Notes under the pieces: model-generated | The model's database searches: none | Told to the model about the DNA's origin: nothing | What the model saw: the letters and a program-made list of their open reading frames with translations, nothing else | Shown here: positions 59,473 to 64,000 of the stretch, in pieces | Position numbering within the stretch: the first letter of the stretch is position 1 | Layout: every line of letters starts with the position of its first letter | Made by a program: the position numbers and the translations under genes | NCBI RefSeq assembly: GCF_023155095.1 | Contig: NZ_JAKNDA010000005.1 | Span: forward strand, 207,315 to 271,314 | From: Idiomarina aminovorans | Lineage (GTDB): Bacteria; Pseudomonadota; Gammaproteobacteria; Enterobacterales; Alteromonadaceae | DNA length: 64,000 bases | Reading direction: 5' to 3'

Positions 59473-60075
59473 GTGAACAAACTTAAAGTCATTTTCTTAA
59501 CCAGTGTTCTAACGCTCGTTGCCTCATGCAGTAATATTCCACTTAGTACCATGATAAAAATGATGAATCTGAATCCATTAGAAACAGACCCGCAACAGCT
59601 GGTCGTTGCCGTTAGAAGCCCGGAAGGAGTTAACGTGCGAGATGGCGATATTGTTATCGATTTCAATTTTCGCACAGATGACCCTGATTATAGTTTTGAC
59701 CATGCGTTACCGGTAATAATTAACGATGACTACGCGGTTCCTGATGGCTTAAAAGAAGACATTGAGGGAAATGAAAAAATTACAGTCATGCAGCTGTCTA
59801 GAGAAGATGCTGAGATTATGACCAAAGGCCAACAAATGGTAAGAGACTATCGCGAGAATAATGAAAAAGGAGGAGCGGGCAGTATGAACGTGCGGTTGGT
59901 TTCGGCTTGTCGTGACGATAATTTCTCCTGGGGGAACTCCGAATTAAACGTCTATTTAAAAACTCAAGACGATGAAGACTTTTTTTTATTCCTTGAGGAT
60001 ATGGATGTTACTAAATTAGAGACCGACGTTCAGCGCAATATCAATGCGATTCCTAAGTGCGATAAAGCCAGTTAA
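59473..60075 (+). CDS. Putative lipoprotein of unknown function
   Basis: This 200-residue protein begins at GTG 59473 behind AAGGGA. It has a lipoprotein signal peptide (KVIFLTSVLTLVASC) with the lipobox LVASC, so it should be membrane-anchored through Cys 19. The mature part is acidic with no recognised domain; it ends DVQRNINAIPKCDK with a second pair of cysteines (SACRDD, PKC) that could form a disulfide. It is followed after 12 bp by the HAD phosphatase. Codon usage is more AT-rich than the housekeeping genes upstream. I do not recognise the family. Confidence 0.65.
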   Translation: MNKLKVIFLTSVLTLVASCSNIPLSTMIKMMNLNPLETDPQQLVVAVRSPEGVNVRDGDIVIDFNFRTDDPDYSFDHALPVIINDDYAVPDGLKEDIEGNEKITVMQLSREDAEIMTKGQQMVRDYRENNEKGGAGSMNVRLVSACRDDNFSWGNSELNVYLKTQDDEDFFLFLEDMDVTKLETDVQRNINAIPKCDKAS

Positions 60076-60087
60076 TTATAGGCTCTA

Positions 60088-60684
60088 ATGAATCTCGCAC
60101 TTTTTGATTTTGACGGAACAATAACAGAGCAGGATACTTATACTAAGTTCCTGTTCTACGTTACGCCCAAGCGCCGACTAATAATAACGCTGTTATTAGC
60201 TTCACCGTTTATTGCACTGTATAAATTGGGGCTGCTTAAACCGTCAAAGACAAGGCCGCTGTTATCTAGAATCGTGTTCTGGAATAGCTCCGTGGCTGAC
60301 ATTACAAGGTTAGCCCGTAGTTTCTCCGAGCAATATCTCCCCAGTGTTATCAGAGCAGAAGCTCTGGCAAAAATTGAATGGCACAAAGCGCAAGGTGATG
60401 AAGTTTATGTGGTGTCGGCCTCATTAGGCCCTTATATCTCCTGCTGGTGTCTCTCAAAAGATATTAAGTGGGTATGTAGCGAACTGGAAACAAAGAATAA
60501 TAAATTAACCGGGCGTTATGTGTCGGGCGACTGCAGCCTGGAGAATAAAGTCAGTGCCATTAAACGACAAGTAAATTTGTCTGACTTTAAAACCATTTAT
60601 GCTTACGGCGATACAGCCGAAGACATGCCAATGCTTGCTTTAGCCCATGAGAAGTATTTTAACTGGCAACGTGTTATTGACTGA
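60088..60684 (+). CDS. HAD-IB family phosphatase
   Basis: This 198-residue protein shows motif I LALFDFDGTIT (Asp nucleophile at residue 7), motif II VVSASLGPYISCWC near 110, and motif III/IV YAYGDTAEDMPML near 172. It belongs to the subfamily of SerB-like and PGP-like phosphatases (subclass IB). A hydrophobic stretch near residues 30-50 (LIITLLLASPFIALYKLGLL) is usual for this subgroup. The substrate cannot be named. The stop codon lies inside the left arm of an inverted repeat. Confidence 0.8.
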   Translation: MNLALFDFDGTITEQDTYTKFLFYVTPKRRLIITLLLASPFIALYKLGLLKPSKTRPLLSRIVFWNSSVADITRLARSFSEQYLPSVIRAEALAKIEWHKAQGDEVYVVSASLGPYISCWCLSKDIKWVCSELETKNNKLTGRYVSGDCSLENKVSAIKRQVNLSDFKTIYAYGDTAEDMPMLALAHEKYFNWQRVID

Positions 60685-60817
60685 GAATGCTCACTTTTAT
60701 CCTTTAATATGCGCATTTTGCATTTGCTTGTTTTCGATAAACTATTTATTGTTAGTAACATAATAAAAACATATGTTGTGCATATTCATTAAAACGGAAA
60801 ACAAAGTGAGCATGCTC
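60683..60817. repeat. Inverted repeat flanking the spacer between the HAD gene and the first cassette
   Basis: The 15-base left arm at 60683-60697 and right arm at 60803-60817 are inverted copies with one mismatch (GAGAATGCTCACTTT against GAGCATGCTCACTTT). A second, inner pair, AATATGCGCA and TGTGCATATT, matches 9/10. The 105 bp between the outer arms are AT-rich and non-coding. It may be a terminator-like structure, a small mobile element or a relic of the integron boundary. Confidence 0.6.
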
Positions 60818-60912
60818 GTTTTGCTTTTGCCGATATTGGCTCGCATTGCCCGGTTAGTATGGTTTTTGTCGGGGAAATGCGGGGGGAAAGTGTGCATGCG
60901 CAATATACAAAG

Positions 60913-60919
60913 GTTATGC
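60913..60919 (+). other. Left boundary core site (GTTATGC) of the cassette array
   Basis: GTTATGC is the exact reverse complement of GCATAAC, the first heptamer of the attC at 61805. In cassette arrays the opening heptamer and the cassette's own attC heptamer match in just this way, so the G/TT bond at 60913/60914 is the probable insertion point. No second attC lies upstream, so this is either a decayed attI or a secondary site. Confidence 0.7.
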
Positions 60920-60934
60920 ATAAAAGGAAACATC

Positions 60935-61810
60935 ATGGATAGATTGATAGTCCCTGTATATCTGAATCAAAAGCTTGTTTTTGATTTACTGGCAATGCTA
61001 CAGGGTGGAATTAGTACAGTAACCACGGTTACTGAATCTTCGTTGAATAAGAATACTGATGGTGAAAAGGTTTCCGCTGGTTTTGGGTTGAGCGAAGCTT
61101 TCTCTACTCTTCTGAAAATAGATCTTACTGGTTCCAAAGAAAAAACTGTGGGAACCGAAGAAACAAATACATCATCTCAAGAAAGAGTCCACACTCCAGC
61201 ATCGTTATTTTTTCAATTACGAAACATTCTTTTAGAAAAAGGGTACCTTAAAGAAACTCACGAAGAACTTCCTAAGGCTGGTGATTTTGTCGAGTTTGAA
61301 GGTTTTCTCAAAAGAAACCCGATCGTCGAGACTATCGATAGCCTTGCTGAAATGATGGACATGGCTGATGTATTTGAAGATAAACCACAGCCTAAGAAAG
61401 GCTCGCGTAATCAGATGTCTGAAAATCAGAAAATTAAGCAGCAGATGGTTAGATTTTCGGATGCATTAAAAGCTGGGAGTACTATTGACCTAAGTTCAGC
61501 TAGCTTGAAAGCTGGTTACACAGCAGTTGTTACAGTCGAGACAGGCTTTCTTAATGACCCGCTGATGTCTGATTTAGTTGACGGTCAGTTTAAGATAATT
61601 GGCAAAGTCATCAAAAGCGTTAGTGACTCGTCAGATTCTATCAATCTGCTTAGAAAAACTGCGCTTAGCAAGATGCCATCGACTTTAATGCTTGACGCGC
61701 TCGGTCATTTGAGTTCTTTGGGTAGCGAACAGGGTTTTGATATTCCAGACTTAAAGTTGGAGATTGAAGGGCCTGCAATTCAAATTATTCCCATTGCAAT
61801 TTATGCATAA
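60935..61810 (+). CDS. Cassette 1 gene: DUF6414-like protein
   Basis: This 291-residue protein begins at ATG 60935 behind AAGGAAA. The opening RLIVPVYLNQKLVFDLLAML and the following TTVTES region recall DUF6414 proteins; I name that family with moderate confidence. There is no signal peptide or membrane helix, a charged middle (PQPKKGSRNQMSENQKIKQQ) and a C-terminal domain ending QIIPIAIYA. The TAA stop lies inside the attC heptamer. A longer frame back to 60773 crosses the recombination site and is rejected as start. Function unknown. Confidence 0.75.
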   Translation: MDRLIVPVYLNQKLVFDLLAMLQGGISTVTTVTESSLNKNTDGEKVSAGFGLSEAFSTLLKIDLTGSKEKTVGTEETNTSSQERVHTPASLFFQLRNILLEKGYLKETHEELPKAGDFVEFEGFLKRNPIVETIDSLAEMMDMADVFEDKPQPKKGSRNQMSENQKIKQQMVRFSDALKAGSTIDLSSASLKAGYTAVVTVETGFLNDPLMSDLVDGQFKIIGKVIKSVSDSSDSINLLRKTALSKMPSTLMLDALGHLSSLGSEQGFDIPDLKLEIEGPAIQIIPIAIYA

Positions 61811-61852
61811 CAAAGCATTGCAACGGACAAGCCGCTGAATGCGGCGTTGGGC
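61805..61852 (+). other. attC site of cassette 1 (short, degenerate)
   Basis: This 48-bp site runs from GCATAAC to GTTGGGC. The inner hairpin is GCCGC-TGAAT-GCGGC. It is shorter than the usual ~57 bp minimum and its right arm looks reduced, but the left heptamer matches the cassette start exactly. Confidence 0.65.
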
Positions 61853-61876
61853 ACTCTTCGGTGCTAAGGAGTTAAA

Positions 61877-62896
61877 TTGACTTCCGTAAAAGAATACAAG
61901 CGTGTCGTCTTAACTGGAAATGGGTCGACTGACAACCTGACGGTTGTGGAAGAAGCAGTTCCTGAGCCCGGACCGGATGAGGTCAGGGTCCGGATACTTG
62001 CTGCCGGGGTCGCTTATTCGGATATCATGGCTCAACATGGCGGGTACCCCCTTGCCCCTAAAGTCCCCTTCACTCCGGGCTACGATTTTGCCGGTATTGT
62101 AGATCGAGTCGGTCGAACTGCGGTGGGTATTGACGAAGGCGATTATGTTGTCGCGCTGAATCCGGCATTCGGCTGTTATGCGGAGTATGTCTGCGTGCGG
62201 CCAGAACTTCTGGTCGCGGTTCCGGAAGAACTGGATGCAGCCGAAGTTGTTAGCCTCGCTCTGAACTATTTAACCGCCCATTGCATATTGCACCGAAAGG
62301 CACGCATTCAGAGAAACGAAACCGTATTGGTCCACGCTGCCGCTGGTGGTGTCGGAACGGCCTTGTTGCAACTCGGTAAATTGCTTGACCTAAATATGTA
62401 CGGGACGGCTTCCGTTGGCAAACATGCAACCGTGCGCGAATTCGGCGGTATTCCAATTGACTATCGAAATCAGGATTTTCTTAAGTACATAAAAGACGAA
62501 ACCGAGGGTGTGGACGCGGCATTTGATCCATTCGGTGGAGACAACCTCCGGCGTTCATACAAAGCCGTGAAGAAAGGTGGCCGCGTAGTCAGCTATGGTT
62601 TCGCCGGTGATCATTTTGGTGGCCTTGGTCGGATGATTTTGGGCGTAATCCAGATGTCCACCCTAAACCTCTGGCCGGACGGAAAGCGGGTTCGCTTATG
62701 CGCAACGCCTGGCGAGGTAAAGAATGATAATGCGTGGTATCGGGCAACCCTGAGCGAGTTGATAGCAATGTTGGCCAAGGGACAACTCAAGCCGGTCATT
62801 GGCGCACGTGTGCCTTTTACAGAGGTCAAACGAGCGCATCAGTTAGTCGAGCAAGGCGACGTCAGCGGTAAGGTTGTTCTGGTGGGGGAGACGTAA
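61877..62896 (+). CDS. Cassette 2 gene: MDR-family NADPH:quinone reductase-like oxidoreductase
   Basis: This 339-residue medium-chain dehydrogenase has the GroES-like N-terminal domain (AAGVAYSDIMAQHGGYPLAPKVPFTPGYD) and a Rossmann domain with VHAAAGGVGTALLQLGKLL near residue 155. The zinc-binding cysteines are missing, as in the quinone-reductase and VAT-1-like branches. The start is TTG 61877 behind a strong AAGGAG. It is only distantly similar to the chromosomal member at 33.7 kb. The substrate is unknown; possibly reactive carbonyls or quinones. Confidence 0.82.
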   Translation: MTSVKEYKRVVLTGNGSTDNLTVVEEAVPEPGPDEVRVRILAAGVAYSDIMAQHGGYPLAPKVPFTPGYDFAGIVDRVGRTAVGIDEGDYVVALNPAFGCYAEYVCVRPELLVAVPEELDAAEVVSLALNYLTAHCILHRKARIQRNETVLVHAAAGGVGTALLQLGKLLDLNMYGTASVGKHATVREFGGIPIDYRNQDFLKYIKDETEGVDAAFDPFGGDNLRRSYKAVKKGGRVVSYGFAGDHFGGLGRMILGVIQMSTLNLWPDGKRVRLCATPGEVKNDNAWYRATLSELIAMLAKGQLKPVIGARVPFTEVKRAHQLVEQGDVSGKVVLVGET

Positions 62897-62900
62897 GAGT

Positions 62901-62972
62901 GCCCAACAATGCGCTGCACCTGACCACTATTCCGCTGCGCTCCATAATGGCAGGTGAGCTTGGGCGTTATGT
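62901..62972 (+). other. attC site of cassette 2
   Basis: This 72-bp imperfect palindrome runs from GCCCAAC to GTTATGT. The arms CACCTGACCA...TGGCAGGTGAG pair around a short central loop. The left heptamer is the complement of the GTTGGGC that opens the cassette. Confidence 0.88.
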
Positions 62973-62995
62973 GATCAATCAGGCACAGGGGTAAT

Positions 62996-63217
62996 GTGTT
63001 GCAGCAAAAGCTTAGAGATAAAATTGTAGAAGTATGCGATCACAAAATCGCTCAGAAAGGGCCGGGAGTCGGGCTGTCTTTTTACGCTTTCTTCAAAAAT
63101 AAAAATGACCAGCCGGAGGTGCTTATGGAGGCAGCACGGTGGTGGATTGAAATCCACCAATTAGATCATTTCGAGAAGGCGGTGAAAATCAGGGATATGG
63201 TGAAGTCTGGTGTTTAG
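62996..63217 (+). CDS. Cassette 3 gene: small soluble protein, unknown
   Basis: This 73-residue protein begins at GTG 62996 (TTG 62999 is also possible) behind AGGGG. It contains KGPGVGLSFYAFFKNKNDQPEVLMEA and WWIEIHQLDHFEKAVKIRDM, is mixed alpha/beta in look, and has no signal peptide or membrane segment. An ATG two bases earlier is out of frame and soon closed. I do not recognise a family. It fills most of a 338-bp cassette. Confidence 0.65.
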   Translation: MLQQKLRDKIVEVCDHKIAQKGPGVGLSFYAFFKNKNDQPEVLMEAARWWIEIHQLDHFEKAVKIRDMVKSGV

Positions 63218-63232
63218 CCGTACTTGCAAATC

Positions 63233-63310
63233 ACATAACAAATCGCATCAGCACGCGCCTGCGGCGCTGGACACTCACTGCGTTCGTGCCGCTGTGCTCG
63301 GGCGTTAACT
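63233..63310 (+). other. attC site of cassette 3
   Basis: This 78-bp site runs from ACATAAC to GTTAACT with GC-rich imperfect arms. The left heptamer is the exact complement of the GTTATGT that opens the cassette at 62966. Confidence 0.88.
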
Positions 63311-63326
63311 TTTTCAAGGAACTAGA

Positions 63327-63812
63327 GTGCGAATCCTCACTTACAAGAGAACTCACACAGGGGATCCAGACAACCGTGGGGTTTTCGGGATAAACGACTG
63401 TATGGGAACCGTCCGGAATAGGGTTTTTGATGCAGTAGTGGGCATAGGCTCTGAAACACCATGGCCAGACGCTTCTGAAATCGCTGGAAAGGTCACATGG
63501 GTTGGTGTTGGGCCATATAGAATGCATTCTTCGATGCATAGGGGGGATTTGGTAGCCTTTGAGCAATTCGTGTTATTGGACGACCAAGGACCAAGTTTTG
63601 AACAGCTTGCACCCAAGCTTTCCAAGAGGTTCTATGAGGGTGGGGCGAGGTCAATTCTTAGCTCATATAGCCCGGCAGAAAAAACAGAAATTCAGAGACT
63701 AATAGCCACTGTTCTTCGGCTTGGAGTTATAAAAAACAACTCTGCTGCTCCAGACGTTGATAAATTACAGCACCGAAGACAGCGCTGTAGAAAAGTTTTT
63801 TGTAACCCATGA
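63327..63812 (+). CDS. Cassette 4 gene: soluble protein of unknown function
   Basis: This 161-residue protein begins at GTG 63327 behind AAGGA. The N-terminus is RILTYKRTHTGDPDNRGVFGINDCMG, followed by VGIGSETPWPDASEIAGKVTWVGVGP and MHRGDLVAFEQFVLL, which look like a beta-rich fold with conserved Gly and Asp. A helical end follows (LSSYSPAEKTEIQRLIATVLRLG). The last 20 residues are basic and less protein-like, so a late frameshift cannot be excluded. I do not recognise the family with confidence and assign no function. Confidence 0.65.
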   Translation: MRILTYKRTHTGDPDNRGVFGINDCMGTVRNRVFDAVVGIGSETPWPDASEIAGKVTWVGVGPYRMHSSMHRGDLVAFEQFVLLDDQGPSFEQLAPKLSKRFYEGGARSILSSYSPAEKTEIQRLIATVLRLGVIKNNSAAPDVDKLQHRRQRCRKVFCNP

Positions 63813-63815
63813 TAA

Positions 63816-63882
63816 AGTTAACAAATCACTGTTTCGGACTGCCTACGCTTCGCTGTGGCAGCCGCAAAGCTCAGCGTTGGTA
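63816..63882 (+). other. attC site of cassette 4
   Basis: This 67-bp site runs from AGTTAAC to GTTGGTA, with arms GGACTGCC and GGCAGCC around a loop. The left heptamer is the exact complement of the GTTAACT opening the cassette. The right heptamer opens the next cassette. Confidence 0.87.
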
Positions 63883-64000
63883 TGACTCCCTTTGTCAACT
63901 CTGAACGCGTGCAGCCCTGGCACTTTTTCAGCCATAATCAGCTCTTTCTATTCTCAAATAAATTGAGCTAACGCACCAGATGAGGCAGTAATGTCGTCGG
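63877..64000 (+). other. Start of a fifth cassette, cut by the window edge
   Basis: The region begins with TTGGTA after the attC. A possible start codon lies at 63991 behind GAGG, with only ten bases visible. A 29-codon frame from 63882 is also open but is probably not a gene. The closing attC, expected to begin TACCAAC, lies outside the window. Confidence 0.45.

Larger units (their letters stand above)
60914..64000 (+). mobile_element. Integron gene cassette array without visible integrase (CALIN-like)
   Basis: Four complete cassettes (60914-61846, 61847-62966, 62967-63304, 63305-63876) and the start of a fifth each hold one gene in the same direction followed by an attC-like imperfect palindrome. 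Opening and closing heptamers pair exactly in every complete cassette: GTTATGC/GCATAAC, GTTGGGC/GCCCAAC, GTTATGT/ACATAAC, GTTAACT/AGTTAAC. No intI gene occurs in the window. The array continues past the right edge, where more cassettes could follow; the integrase would normally sit on the left, where none is found. Confidence 0.85.

Noticed and set aside
60773..60934. N-terminal extension of the cassette 1 protein by 54 residues
   Set aside because: It crosses the GTTATGC recombination point and the inverted repeat; the ATG at 60935 has its own good ribosome binding site and a family-like N-terminus.
63882..63971. 29-codon ORF at the start of the fifth cassette
   Set aside because: It begins inside the attC core with no ribosome binding site; the ATG at 63991 looks more likely.
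1..64000. CRISPR array or restriction-modification genes
   Set aside because: No regularly spaced direct repeats were seen and no Cas, methyltransferase or restriction motifs were found among the translated proteins.

Overview
The window looks like a chromosomal segment of a marine gammaproteobacterium of the order Alteromonadales. Idiomarina or a close relative is my best guess, from protein flavour and gene order; I could not check this against a database. Most of it is conserved housekeeping DNA. The right-hand 3 kb is different: it is a run of integron gene cassettes with recognisable attC sites and no integrase gene in view.

Layout. 1-9.0 kb: ppnN (cut by the left edge), a GGDEF diguanylate cyclase, an M61/PDZ peptidase, queF, syd, a GNAT acetyltransferase, the DUF3301/DUF3549 pair, yqcC and truC. 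9.0-13.3 kb: dapD, glnD and map on the minus strand. 13.4-17.0 kb: a DUF4920 protein and a TonB-dependent receptor with a Fur-box-like site. These sit between map and rpsB, which are neighbours in E. coli, and are followed by a 0.7 kb leader/intergenic region. 17.0-30.9 kb: the translation and envelope cluster rpsB-tsf-pyrH-frr-uppS-cdsA-dxr-rseP-bamA-skp-lpxD-fabZ-lpxA-lpxB, which joins ribosome factors, isoprenoid and phospholipid synthesis, outer-membrane assembly and lipid A synthesis.

30.9-45.8 kb: a glutathione-S-transferase-like protein, a response regulator with a TPR-like tail, a quinone oxidoreductase, tRNA-Tyr, an unknown protein, then xerD-dsbC-recJ-prfB-lysS. prfB carries the programmed +1 frameshift. 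After these come ogt, an FKBP isomerase, ygfZ, sdhE, a short ygfX and nadB. 45.9-59.2 kb: the sigma-E operon rpoE-rseA-rseB-rseC, then lepA-lepB-rnc-era-recO-pdxJ-acpS, then rlmD-relA-mazG.

59.2-64 kb: a 150-bp nested palindrome, a lipoprotein, a HAD phosphatase, an inverted-repeat-rich spacer, and the cassette array. Four complete cassettes (a DUF6414-like protein, an MDR oxidoreductase, and two unknown small proteins) and part of a fifth all face right. For each complete cassette, the core heptamer that opens it is the exact reverse complement of the heptamer that begins its own attC, as expected if each was inserted as a circle by an integron integrase. No intI and no classical attI lie upstream, so the run fits a cluster of attC sites lacking an integrase (CALIN), or the detached end of an integron.
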